From positions 1 through 24,799 of the forward strand of contig CAZWVA010000039.1 of NCBI GenBank assembly GCA_964636885.1: a stretch of 24,799 nucleotides of DNA, written 5' to 3'. The position numbers were made by a program, and so were the translations under genes. This DNA is from CAZWVA01 sp964636885. Its GTDB lineage: Bacteria; Desulfobacterota_D; UBA1144; Nemesobacterales; CSP1-2. Below the pieces are notes generated by a model. The model searched no databases, was not told the origin of the DNA, and was given only the letters and a program-made list of their open reading frames with translations. Position 1 is the stretch's first letter. Each line of letters starts with the position of its first letter. Positions 8,130 through 15,392 of the stretch are shown piece by piece.

Positions 8130-8654
8130 ATGAACGTAAAAGACAGGATAATAGTAAAGCAAGGCGACATCACCGATATGGAGGTAGATGCGATCGTAAA
8201 CGCCGCAAATACCGACCTTGTCCTTGGAAGCGGCGTTGCCGGAACCATAAGGAGAAAGGGAGGGGATTCGATCCAAAAGGAGTGTAACGAGATCGGTCCC
8301 ATTCCACTAGGGGAAGCAGCCGTTACGGGAGGGGGCAACCTGAAATCCAGGTACGTAATCCATGCCGCCGGAATGCATTTAGGAGGCAGTGTGAGTGAGA
8401 GGTCTTTAAGGGATGCCACAAGAAACAGCCTTCTTAGGGCGGATGAAAGGGGGATAAAAACGATTGCCTTCCCGGCAATCGGAACCGGAGTCGGTGGGTT
8501 TCCGGTTGAGGAATGCGCAAGGGTCATGATCGATGTGGTCTTAGATCACCTTAGGAACGAGAAAACCACTATAGAGAGGATCTATTTTGTCCTCTTTGAT
8601 GAAAAGACCTTAAACGTCTTTAATGAGTATATAAAAAACAAGGGCGGGGCGTAA
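8130..8654 (+). CDS. Macro domain protein (ADP-ribose binding or hydrolysing)
   Basis: A stand-alone macro domain of 174 residues, resembling YmdB-type proteins that remove the acetyl group from O-acetyl-ADP-ribose or remove ADP-ribose from acidic residues. Visible motifs are GDIT (12-15), VDAIVNAAN with Asn24 and Asn27, LGSGVAGTIRRKGG (32-45), which lines the distal ribose, and the phosphate loop GTGVGGFP (118-125). The C-terminal helix is complete. The ribosome-binding site is weak. A Nudix hydrolase gene begins 25 bases downstream, so the two are probably co-transcribed; both families act on nucleotide-diphosphate compounds. The exact reaction cannot be told from sequence. Confidence 0.93.
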   Translation: MNVKDRIIVKQGDITDMEVDAIVNAANTDLVLGSGVAGTIRRKGGDSIQKECNEIGPIPLGEAAVTGGGNLKSRYVIHAAGMHLGGSVSERSLRDATRNSLLRADERGIKTIAFPAIGTGVGGFPVEECARVMIDVVLDHLRNEKTTIERIYFVLFDEKTLNVFNEYIKNKGGA

Positions 8655-8678
8655 CACATCTAAGGAGGAGAAAAGAAG

Positions 8679-9278
8679 GTGGTGTCACCCCAAGCGATAG
8701 AGGAGTTGGAGAGGGTATTCAAAAGAAGAGGGACCAGAAAGATAATAAGGGAGGGCGATTTTGTTCCGGCTGCCGTTATGATGATACTAAAGGGGATAGG
8801 AGAAGACGGCTACTCTATGCTTTTTATTAAGAGGCCGGAAAATTCAGCGGATACATTTTCGGGCCACATGGCGTTTCCCGGTGGGAGGATGAAAGAGGGA
8901 GACGGGAACAAGCTCGAAACGGCTATTCGTGAAACCCTCGAAGAAACCGGGATCGACTTAAAGAAGAACGGAAGAATCCTTGGAGAATTGGACGACTTTA
9001 ATCCTATTAGTCCAAGGGCCAATCACTACATCGTCACCCCATATGTATCCCTTTTGACAAGAGACGCTAAGATAATACCAAATGACAAAGAGGTAGACGA
9101 GGTCGTCTGGATACCGCTTTCCCATTTTAAGGACAGGAGAAACCTTGAAGTCAGGATGGTAGAGAGGAAAAACCTCCGTATAGAGGACTTCGTCTTCCGC
9201 TACCAGAACTACGTGATATGGGGGTTAACGGGTAGGATCCTCTACGAGTTCCTCTCACTCGCCGGGCACCTTTTCTAG
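8679..9278 (+). CDS. Nudix hydrolase, CoA pyrophosphatase-like
   Basis: Hydrolyses a nucleoside diphosphate linked to another group. The Nudix box lies at about 68-92 (GGRMKEGD, then RETLEETGI, with Arg84, Glu85, Glu88 and Glu89). The box has one extra residue between GG and RE compared with MutT. This spacing, and AFPGG just before it, match the NudL/YeaB CoA pyrophosphatase group. It starts with GTG at 8679; a second GTG follows at once. A strong AAGGAGG begins at 8662, a suitable distance upstream. It lies 25 bases after the macro-domain gene. An ADP-ribose pyrophosphatase role is possible given that neighbour, but the motif spacing favours CoA or related substrates. Confidence 0.88.
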   Translation: MVSPQAIEELERVFKRRGTRKIIREGDFVPAAVMMILKGIGEDGYSMLFIKRPENSADTFSGHMAFPGGRMKEGDGNKLETAIRETLEETGIDLKKNGRILGELDDFNPISPRANHYIVTPYVSLLTRDAKIIPNDKEVDEVVWIPLSHFKDRRNLEVRMVERKNLRIEDFVFRYQNYVIWGLTGRILYEFLSLAGHLF

Positions 9279-9361
9279 GGTTTCTATAACCCGCCTATTC
9301 TAGATTTTTCTACTACCTGATGATAAAATTCCAAACAAACACAGTAGGACAGGGGTGAGAG

Positions 9362-9793
9362 ATGAGAGGAGTAAATAAGGTAATCCTGATTGGTAACCTG
9401 GGACGAGACCCCGAGATAAGGTATACGACTAGTGGGCAGGCCGTTGCCAACTTTACCCTTGCCACAACGGACGTCCGTACTGGTAAAGACGGTGAAAAGG
9501 TAGAATCCACAGAATGGCATCGTATCGTTGCGTGGGGGAGGCTTGCCGAAATATGCGGTGAGTACCTGTCGAAGGGAAAGATGGTTTATGTCGAGGGTTC
9601 ACTTAGAACCCGCTCCTGGGAAGACAAAGAGGGAAAGAAGAGATGGACAACAGAAGTGGTTGCCCGGAATATGCAGATGCTGAGTCCTACGGGGGAGAAG
9701 GCCGAATCAACCTCCATAACAAGCGAGGGGTTTACCGATGAGCTTGAAATCGGTGATGAGCCATTTGGCCCGGACGATGACGTCCCCTTCTAA
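9362..9793 (+). CDS. ssb: Single-stranded DNA-binding protein
   Basis: Bacterial SSB, 143 residues, which coats single-stranded DNA during replication, recombination and repair. The N-terminal OB fold spans about 1-105 with the family landmarks VNKVILIGNLGRDPE, STEWHRIVAWGRLAE and GKMVYVEGSLRTRSW. It is followed by a short flexible linker and the acidic tip DDDVPF that recruits partner proteins. The start is supported by a purine-rich site (GGGGTGAGAG) just before ATG at 9362. The linker is shorter than in E. coli SSB, as in many other bacteria. It precedes the cupin gene by 27 bases. Confidence 0.97.
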   Translation: MRGVNKVILIGNLGRDPEIRYTTSGQAVANFTLATTDVRTGKDGEKVESTEWHRIVAWGRLAEICGEYLSKGKMVYVEGSLRTRSWEDKEGKKRWTTEVVARNMQMLSPTGEKAESTSITSEGFTDELEIGDEPFGPDDDVPF

Positions 9794-9820
9794 CAACAGG
9801 CCTGCTTACACATTGCCGAT

Positions 9821-10195
9821 ATGAGCGAAGGGACTAAGAGAAGGATCGGCGTTATAAAAAAGGTTCCTAAACCCTGGGGATACGAAATCTGGTGGGCCCT
9901 TACGGATAGGTACGTGGGAAAGATCCTCCACATAAATAAAGGCCATAGTCTCAGCTATCAGTACCATAGTGTGAAGGACGAAACGATATACCTCCAAAGC
10001 GGCGAGATGATCCTAGAGATGGAAGAGAGCGGGAAACCCAGAGAAGAGATAAGGCTCCTACCCGGAGACGCCATAAGAATCACGCCCACGACCAGACACC
10101 GTATGACCGCGATTGAGGACTGTGATGTGCTCGAAGTCTCGACCCCAGAGGTTGAAGACGTCATAAGGCTAGAGGATAGATACGGGAGGGTATAA
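9821..10195 (+). CDS. Cupin, mannose-6-phosphate isomerase type II-like
   Basis: Single-domain cupin, 124 residues, resembling the isomerase domain of bifunctional ManC/GMP proteins and stand-alone sugar-phosphate cupins. The characteristic PKPWGYEIWW lies at 16-25. Metal ligands appear as Gln47, His49 and Glu54 in the first cupin motif, with His93 in the second (PTTRHRM). A Gln in place of the first His is usual in this group. It probably interconverts mannose-6-phosphate and fructose-6-phosphate or a related sugar phosphate. Its stop overlaps the glmU start by one base (TAATG), so the two are translationally coupled and likely both serve activated-sugar supply. The start codon lacks a strong ribosome-binding site. 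Confidence 0.85.
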   Translation: MSEGTKRRIGVIKKVPKPWGYEIWWALTDRYVGKILHINKGHSLSYQYHSVKDETIYLQSGEMILEMEESGKPREEIRLLPGDAIRITPTTRHRMTAIEDCDVLEVSTPEVEDVIRLEDRYGRV

Positions 10196-11580
10196 TGGAT
10201 ATCGCTGTTATAGTCCTTGCCGCCGGCAAGGGGAAAAGAATGAAATCCGAACTCCCCAAGGTACTCCATCCCGCTCTGGGGCGTCCCATGGTTAGCTACG
10301 TTATAGATGCGGTTAAGGGGATTCATCCAAAAAGGACGGTTCTTGTGGTCGGTCACGGTGCGGAGAGGGTTAAAGAAACCCTCCACTCCTATCAGATCGA
10401 ATACACACTCCAGACGGAGCAGTTAGGAACCGGTCATGCAGTAGGATGCGCCAGGAAGGCTTTAGAGGATTTTAGAGGTAGCGTTGTTATATTAAACGGT
10501 GACTTCCCTCTTATTCGTCCGAAAACCCTAAGGGATTTTGTAGAGGCCCATAGGAGAAGCGGGGCTACTGTCTCTATTCTTACAGCCGTCTTCGATAACC
10601 CGGATGGTTATGGAAGGGTGATAAGAAACGCCGAAGGGGATGTCTTAAAGGTAGTCGAGGAAAGGGACGCCACACCCGATGAAAAAGGAATAAAAGAGAT
10701 AAATTCAGGTGCCTACTGCGTCGAATCCGATTTTCTCTGGAGGGCGATTGCCGAGATCGATACCAAGAACAAGCAAAAGGAATACTACCTTCCAGACATA
10801 ATCAACATAGCCTCAGGTTACGGCAAAAGGGTTAACGGATTCGTCGTTGGAGATAGAGAGGAGGTCATCGGGGTAAATAACAGGAGTGAACTCGCCCATA
10901 TAGAGCGGATCTTAAAGAGAAGGGTTAATGAGAGCCTAATGCTTTCAGGCGTAACCATAATAGACCCTGAGGTTACCTACATCTCACCCCAAGTCTCTAT
11001 TGGAGCTGATACCGTAATCTACCCAAACACCTTTATCTACGGGAATACAAGGATAGGAAACGGATGCGTGGTCGGCCCTTCGGTTTGGATCGAGAACTCA
11101 AGGATCGGAGACGGGGTCGTCGTAAGGTTTTCTTCTTATATAACGGAGGCCTTTATAGAAGACAGAGTAACGGTAGGTCCATTTGCACACATCCGCCCCA
11201 AGACCCAGATACTAGAAGGGGCAAAAATCGGCAACTTCGTGGAGGTAAAGAAATCGAAAATAGGTCGTGGATCGAAGGTCTCCCACCTATCCTACGTGGG
11301 TGATGCAACGGTTGGAGAGGGTGTAAATATAGGTGCCGGGACCATAACCTGTAACTACGACGGATTTCAAAAGCACAAAACCACCATAGAGGACGGTGTC
11401 TTTATAGGAAGCGACACGATGCTGGTTGCCCCGGTAAGAATCGGGAAGGGAGCCACAACGGGTGCGGGTTCGACTATAACAAGGGACGTTCCTCCGGGTA
11501 CCCTGGCAATAGGGAGGGCAAGACAGGTGATAATCGAGGGGTGGAAAAGAAAACCGAGAGAAAAGAAAGGGGATGAATAG
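10195..11580 (+). CDS. glmU: Bifunctional UDP-N-acetylglucosamine pyrophosphorylase / glucosamine-1-phosphate acetyltransferase
   Basis: Makes UDP-GlcNAc for peptidoglycan, lipopolysaccharide and other glycans. The 461-residue length is that of the full bifunctional enzyme. The N-terminal uridyltransferase shows LAAGKGKRMKSELPKVLHP (8-26) and QTEQLGTGHA. The C-terminal left-handed beta-helix has many hexapeptide repeats. The acetyltransferase region contains HLSYVGDATVGEGVNIGAG, CNYDG and KHKTTIEDGVFIGSD. The start ATG shares a base with the stop of the cupin gene. A basic tail (KRKPREKKGDE) ends the protein. No internal damage is visible. Confidence 0.98.
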   Translation: MDIAVIVLAAGKGKRMKSELPKVLHPALGRPMVSYVIDAVKGIHPKRTVLVVGHGAERVKETLHSYQIEYTLQTEQLGTGHAVGCARKALEDFRGSVVILNGDFPLIRPKTLRDFVEAHRRSGATVSILTAVFDNPDGYGRVIRNAEGDVLKVVEERDATPDEKGIKEINSGAYCVESDFLWRAIAEIDTKNKQKEYYLPDIINIASGYGKRVNGFVVGDREEVIGVNNRSELAHIERILKRRVNESLMLSGVTIIDPEVTYISPQVSIGADTVIYPNTFIYGNTRIGNGCVVGPSVWIENSRIGDGVVVRFSSYITEAFIEDRVTVGPFAHIRPKTQILEGAKIGNFVEVKKSKIGRGSKVSHLSYVGDATVGEGVNIGAGTITCNYDGFQKHKTTIEDGVFIGSDTMLVAPVRIGKGATTGAGSTITRDVPPGTLAIGRARQVIIEGWKRKPREKKGDE

Positions 11581-11737
11581 GCTGCTAGACAATAGTAGAC
11601 CAATCGAGAGGCACCATACAGGGGTGTTTTGGCTTAATTTAGTAGACCTATGCTCTATTTTCCGGTCGTTTTTTTATTCGCTTTTTTCTGGTAAATTAAA
11701 ATCCGCTGACTAAGAAGAGAGAAGGACGGTAATTCCC

Positions 11738-13012
11738 ATGAAGGTTTTGGTAATTGGAAGTGGAGGGAGGGAGCACGCCCTTTGCTGGAAGATAAGGCAA
11801 AGTCCCCTTGTAAGCTCCCTCTATTGCGCCCCTGGAAACGCCGGTATCTCAAAACACGCTAAGTGCGTAAACATAAAGATGAGCGATATCGAAGGGCTGG
11901 TTAGGTTTGTAAGGGCAGAGGAGATAGATCTCACCGTAGTAGGCCCTGAGTCTCCCCTGGCATTCGGGATAGTAGATAGATTCGAGGAAGAAAAGCTTAG
12001 GATATTCGGCCCCACGAAAGCCGCCGCCGAGATCGAGAGTAGCAAGGTGTTTGCAAAGAACCTGATGAGAAGGTACAAGATCCCCACGGCGTTCTTCTCG
12101 ACGTTCTACAAGTTTGAGGACGCCGTGAGATGGGTAGAGGAGGTAAAGCCTCCTCTCGTTGTAAAGGCCGATGGACTTGCCGCCGGAAAGGGGGTTGTGG
12201 TATGTAGAACCGAAAAGGAGGCGTTTGAAACCCTGGACGCCATGATGAGGGGAAAGATCTTTGGGGAAGCCGGAGAGAGGGTTGTAATCGAGGAGCTACT
12301 TGAGGGTGAAGAGGCCTCTTTCTTCGCCTTTACGGACGGTGAGACGGTGCTTCCACTCGAATCCTGTCAGGATCATAAGGCGCTTTTAGACGGGGATCAG
12401 GGACCAAATACGGGAGGAATGGGAGCGTACTCACCAACCCCAGTCGTAACACCAGAGGTGCGCGAGAAGATAATAGACCAGATCATCATCCCGACGGTAA
12501 ACGCCCTCAGGGAAGAGGGTAGAAAATACAAGGGCATCCTCTATGCGGGTCTCATGATAAAGGACTCCGAACCCAAGGTCCTAGAGTTTAATTGCAGGTT
12601 TGGGGATCCCGAGGCACAGACTCTTATGGTAAGGATGAAATCGGATATCGTCCCTCTACTCAATGCGGTTGTGGACGGAAAGCTCTCAGGACAAACGATC
12701 GAATGGAGGGATGAGACCTCGGTTTGCGTCGTTATGGCCTCACGCGGATACCCAGGGGACTATAAAAAGGGAATCGAAATCAAAGGCCTCAAGAACGTAG
12801 AGTCCATGGATGGGGTTTTCGTCTTTCACTCAGGAACCGAATACCGGGACGGGAAGATCGTGACAAGTGGAGGAAGGGTACTCAGCGTTACCGCACTCGG
12901 TAAAACGATCCCTGAGTCTATTGATCTGGCCTATAAGGCCGTAGAGAAGATAGAATGCGAATCCCTCTACTATAGAACCGATATAGGGAAAAAGGCCCTT
13001 AAGTACGTTTAA
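11738..13012 (+). CDS. purD: Phosphoribosylamine-glycine ligase (GAR synthetase)
   Basis: Second step of purine synthesis: joins glycine to phosphoribosylamine using ATP. The protein is 424 residues, as expected for monofunctional bacterial PurD. The N-terminal domain begins MKVLVIGSGGREHALCWK. The ATP-grasp domain shows VVKADGLAAGKGVVVC, then EELLEGEEASFFAFTDG, QDHKALLDGDQGPNTGGMG and the metal-binding FNCRFGDPEAQ. An AGAGAAGGA site lies about 10 bases before the ATG. It stands alone after a 157-base gap following glmU, so it probably has its own promoter; the T-rich stretch at 11665-11700 may contain it, but no clear boxes can be named. Confidence 0.98.
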   Translation: MKVLVIGSGGREHALCWKIRQSPLVSSLYCAPGNAGISKHAKCVNIKMSDIEGLVRFVRAEEIDLTVVGPESPLAFGIVDRFEEEKLRIFGPTKAAAEIESSKVFAKNLMRRYKIPTAFFSTFYKFEDAVRWVEEVKPPLVVKADGLAAGKGVVVCRTEKEAFETLDAMMRGKIFGEAGERVVIEELLEGEEASFFAFTDGETVLPLESCQDHKALLDGDQGPNTGGMGAYSPTPVVTPEVREKIIDQIIIPTVNALREEGRKYKGILYAGLMIKDSEPKVLEFNCRFGDPEAQTLMVRMKSDIVPLLNAVVDGKLSGQTIEWRDETSVCVVMASRGYPGDYKKGIEIKGLKNVESMDGVFVFHSGTEYRDGKIVTSGGRVLSVTALGKTIPESIDLAYKAVEKIECESLYYRTDIGKKALKYV

Positions 13013-13095
13013 GATCACCCCATTTCCCTTTGATTATCGGATTCGGTCAGGTAATTTGTAAATAACCGAGCAATAACGCATGGAGGTAAAGACAG

Positions 13096-13410
13096 ATGGC
13101 AGAGGTATGGTATTTGGAGATGGATACCGTAACACTCGATGGGAAAGAGGCCAGGTATACGATTGATTTCAACGAGTGTGTGCATCTCCTTAAACTCTCC
13201 CCGGAGCGCTGGAGGTGTGAACCGGAAAGGATCCCCAACCTTAAAACGGGAAACCCGCTTATAGACGAAGCCGGATACGTATGCGTCTTGGTAAGGGTCA
13301 CTCAGGATGAGATCGATTCTACAGGGGTTGGGCGGCAGTGGAAATCAGGATGGTATCTATCTCCCCTAACGCTAATAGGAGTCGAGAAGGCCATAGCGGG
13401 GATAAAATAG
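13096..13410 (+). CDS. Conserved-looking small protein of unknown function
   Basis: 104 residues that I do not recognise. It is soluble, with no signal peptide or membrane segment. Notable are the clustered aromatic residues at both ends (VWYLEM near the start, QWKSGWYLSPLTLIG near the end) and a middle with WRCEPERIPNLKTGNPLIDEAGYVCVLVRVT, which reads like a compact alpha-beta domain. GGAGGT stands eight bases before the ATG, and codon use matches the neighbours, so it is a real gene. It lies 83 bases after purD and 154 bases before the lyase promoter region; it may be read from the purD transcript. No function assigned. Confidence 0.75.
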   Translation: MAEVWYLEMDTVTLDGKEARYTIDFNECVHLLKLSPERWRCEPERIPNLKTGNPLIDEAGYVCVLVRVTQDEIDSTGVGRQWKSGWYLSPLTLIGVEKAIAGIK

Positions 13411-13467
13411 GGTGCGGCTTTAGTCTTTCCTCTATAATTCCTATACGATAGAAAGAGAGTCCAGTTG

Positions 13468-13497
13468 TTGACGAGTTTTTTGAGAAGGGTTTATAAA
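13468..13497 (+). promoter_or_regulatory. Probable sigma70-type promoter for the CitE-like lyase
   Basis: TTGACG at 13468-13473, an 18-base spacer, then TATAAA at 13492-13497. This is one of the clearest housekeeping-type promoters in the window. It lies 67 bases before the GTG start of the lyase gene and points toward it. The first transcribed base would be near 13504. Confidence 0.65.
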
Positions 13498-13501
13498 AGG
13501 A

Positions 13502-13564
13502 CGGCCGGTCACTAGCCGTACACCGGAGGTATGAAGCTCCGACTCAGCAGAGGAGGAACCCATC
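13502..13564 (+). promoter_or_regulatory. Structured 5' leader with strong ribosome-binding site
   Basis: The predicted leader of the lyase mRNA contains two small stems: ACGGC/GCCGT near its start and CGGAG/CTCCG in its middle. AGAGGAGGA follows at about 13549-13557, eight bases before GTG. The good ribosome-binding site is the reason for choosing the GTG start at 13565. The stems might affect mRNA stability; nothing identifies a known riboswitch. Confidence 0.4.
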
Positions 13565-14626
13565 GTGTTTATTCTAGAAGGAGGAACAAGGATCGTCGTT
13601 CCCAGAACCGAACTGACATACCCGGGGCACAATTTAAAACTCCACCAGAACGCGGCTGACCCTGTAAAATCCCCAGTTGACCACGTGATGGCAGACCTTG
13701 AGGACGCCTGTCCCTACGAATTCAAGGGGGATAAGAGCAGGCGGGTAATGGTAGAAGCCCTAAACACGATAGATTTTGGAAAGAAGGTAGTTACAGTAAG
13801 ACCGAATAACCTCCGCTCCGAGTTTTTCTACGGGGATATGGAAGCCGTGATGGGTGGTGCGGTGGATAGGTTCCACGGCGTTATAATCCCCAAGGTCCAC
13901 GGTCCCGATGACATAAAACTCGTTTCGGATCTGCTCGATAGGCTAGAGGCGAAATACGGATGGAAAACCAAGGTCGCAATAGAGGCCCTTATAGAAAGGC
14001 CACACGCCCTTATCCATGCCTACGAGATAGCGACCGCATCCCCAAGGATGGCAGGACTCATATTCGGGATTGCAGACTATGCGGCAGAGCTTGGCGTCGA
14101 TCCGGATCTTCTCCTAGACAGGCAGAATGAGATCTTCTACTATGAAAAGAAGGCGGTTGTAACGGCAGCCAAGGCCGCAGGGCTACATGCCATTGATAAC
14201 GTTTACCTCAGGATTTGGAGGAAGGACGATCCACCGGAGGTGGTAAAACAGATCGACGAAGGGCTTAGGAGAAAGAACGAGGGCGCAGCGGCAATAGGTA
14301 TGGATGGAACATGGATAATACACCCTCAGCAGGCCCAGATCGCAAACGAGTGCTATACCCCAACGGAGAAACAGATCGAGGAGGCAAAATACCAGTTAGA
14401 GTTCTACCACGCCCAGGGTGGAGGCTCCATGTTTGACCCAAAGACGGGGCAGATGATAGACGAAGCCACAGCCAAGATAGCCCTCATGAGGATCTCCAAG
14501 GCCTACATGGCGGGACTCGTTAGCAAGGAATACGTTGATTCGATGGCAGAAAAAAGCAAATCCATCACAGGATACGACATACGCCGCGCTAGAGATATAG
14601 ACCAGAGCCCATCTAAGCGCCTCTAG
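13565..14626 (+). CDS. HpcH/HpaI aldolase family, CitE / malyl-CoA lyase-like enzyme
   Basis: A TIM-barrel lyase of 353 residues that would cleave or form a carbon bond next to a CoA thioester, as malyl-CoA lyase or citryl-CoA lyase does. Key positions are visible: DLEDA (44-48), Arg79 in TVRPNN, PKV (109-111), metal ligands Glu140 (AIEALIE) and Asp171 (FGIADYAAELG), and IIHPQQ (251-256) near the active-site lid. At 353 residues it is longer than CitE (about 290) and nearer to malyl-CoA lyases. It has its own promoter and leader. Its end overlaps by 14 bases, tail to tail, with the ruined toxin gene. Exact substrate uncertain: malyl-CoA, methylmalyl-CoA, citramalyl-CoA or another. Confidence 0.88.
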   Translation: MFILEGGTRIVVPRTELTYPGHNLKLHQNAADPVKSPVDHVMADLEDACPYEFKGDKSRRVMVEALNTIDFGKKVVTVRPNNLRSEFFYGDMEAVMGGAVDRFHGVIIPKVHGPDDIKLVSDLLDRLEAKYGWKTKVAIEALIERPHALIHAYEIATASPRMAGLIFGIADYAAELGVDPDLLLDRQNEIFYYEKKAVVTAAKAAGLHAIDNVYLRIWRKDDPPEVVKQIDEGLRRKNEGAAAIGMDGTWIIHPQQAQIANECYTPTEKQIEEAKYQLEFYHAQGGGSMFDPKTGQMIDEATAKIALMRISKAYMAGLVSKEYVDSMAEKSKSITGYDIRRARDIDQSPSKRL

Positions 14627-14744
14627 TCCAGAGGACCTTGATTCTTCCGTCCCTTTCTAGGGGCTTAAAATCCGGGTCCCCGGTTATAAGGGTGGCTTCT
14701 TTCTCCATAGAGGTGGCAACGGCAAAGGCATCAGCGTAGGAAAC
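14613..14744 (-). pseudogene. VapC-like PIN toxin remnant, C-terminal part
   Basis: The minus strand reads, without interruption, VSYADAFAVATSMEKE followed by TLITGDPDFKPLERDG and ends RIKVLWTRGA with TAG at 14613-14615. SYADAFA and TGDPDF are the hallmark C-terminal motifs of VapC-type PIN-domain ribonuclease toxins and carry two of the catalytic aspartates. The frame has no proper N-terminus: upstream of the Val-Ser it runs into sequence that belongs to the opposite strand of the same gene. Open length is only about 56 codons from the preceding stop. It overlaps the lyase 3' end by 14 bases. Confidence 0.85.
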
Positions 14745-14892
14745 GAGGTGTACTATAACGTGCTTAAAGAAGAAGGGGAAGCCCTAGCCAACAGCGTTTG
14801 GGCAAGGGTAAAGAAACTATCCAGTCGAGTTTGTAGACGATCTATCAGAGAGCTTCTTACTAAGCATTGCACGGTTCAAGGGAACATACCCC
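14745..14892 (+). pseudogene. VapC-like PIN toxin remnant, middle part, inverted
   Basis: On the plus strand 14745-14819 reads EVYYNVLKEEGEALANSVW then ARVKKL. After one extra T at 14820 the next frame continues PVEFVDDLSESF, LLSIARFKGTYP up to 14892. This is the central part of a VapC PIN domain and should directly precede SYADAFA, yet that part lies on the other strand just to the left. The segment is therefore inverted with respect to both flanks, and it also carries a frameshift. No start codon, partner antitoxin gene or ribosome-binding site is attached. Confidence 0.82.
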
Positions 14893-14960
14893 TCCCAGGT
14901 TGATTAGGTGCATATGGGTTTACCTTTTATCCGCGTTCACCCCCGCTTGGCTTTCAAGAA
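14893..14960 (-). pseudogene. VapC-like PIN toxin remnant, N-terminal side
   Basis: The minus strand at 14913-14893 reads MHLINLG, the residues that normally stand immediately before EVYYN in this toxin type. Thirty to forty bases further upstream on the same strand (14957-14940) LKAKRG can be read, resembling the helix before that strand, but in another frame. Beyond about 14960 the gene can no longer be followed, so the first third of the PIN domain and any VapB antitoxin are lost or unrecognisable. The MHLINLG part is convincing; the rest is weak. Confidence 0.6.
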
Positions 14961-15331
14961 GCCAAACTTGCCTTCTACGCCTAACTTCTTGAAATCACTC
15001 GTTTCTTAACCTTTTTACATAGATCAGCCGATTACCGTTCGTTATACAAACTGGGCGGTCTCTAAGCACAGCTGGCTTGTCTCTCCTGGAATTACCCCTA
15101 CCCATTATTAAATCAACTTCAATATAACTCCCATTAACTATTAAATATTCATCCTATAAGACCCATTTACAAAAGTTAAAAACGGTCTTGTATCCCTTCC
15201 ACTTCCATACCCATCCCTTGCTATTTCTTATAATCAAAGTAAAATATTAAGATAATAGTAGTTATACAAATAGGAGCGTAACTCAAGATCTCTCCTTTTA
15301 TCTATCTGTATTCTAACGGTAAAGAACGGTA
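14961..15331. other. AT-rich stretch without a gene
   Basis: No reading frame with coding character on either strand, no tRNA and no insertion-sequence end. The right half (about 15110-15290) is very rich in A and T. A 10-base perfect inverted repeat, TTTCAAGAAG at 14952-14961 and CTTCTTGAAA at 14985-14994, lies at the left edge. A direct repeat of AACGGTA occurs at 15314-15320 and 15324-15330. It looks like decayed sequence left by the toxin locus plus the upstream region of the guaB transcript. Confidence 0.5.
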
Positions 15332-15392
15332 TATTCCACCATCAGAGTTACAGTTTGAGCCTTTTCTATGAATATACTGATTGGTGGAGATA
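15332..15392 (+). repeat. Long imperfect inverted repeat upstream of the guaB operon
   Basis: The arm at 15332-15345 (TATTCCACCATCAG) pairs with 15377-15392 (CTGATTGGTGGAGATA) through 14 base pairs with two single-base bulges; the loop is 31 bases. The right arm ends 30 bases before the start of the 120-residue protein that precedes guaB. It could be a leader stem-loop or an operator. It does not resemble the purine riboswitch. Confidence 0.5.

Noticed and set aside
8012..8527. 171-codon minus-strand frame over the macro-domain gene
   Set aside because: It is the antisense of a clear macro domain and its own protein has low-complexity Ser/Pro/Leu composition without any motif.
11593..11648. 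Nine-base direct repeat TAGTAGACC (11593-11601 and 11640-11648) between glmU and purD
   Set aside because: Only two short copies with no further structure; chance occurrence cannot be excluded.
13531..13660. Possible leader peptide ATG after GGAGGT in the lyase leader
   Set aside because: The ribosome-binding site directly abuts the ATG with no spacer, and the frame is an Arg-rich shadow running into the lyase gene.
14627..15331. Insertion sequence or transposon as cause of the gene-free stretch
   Set aside because: No transposase remnant, terminal inverted repeats or target-site duplication could be recognised; a decayed vapC explains the left part.
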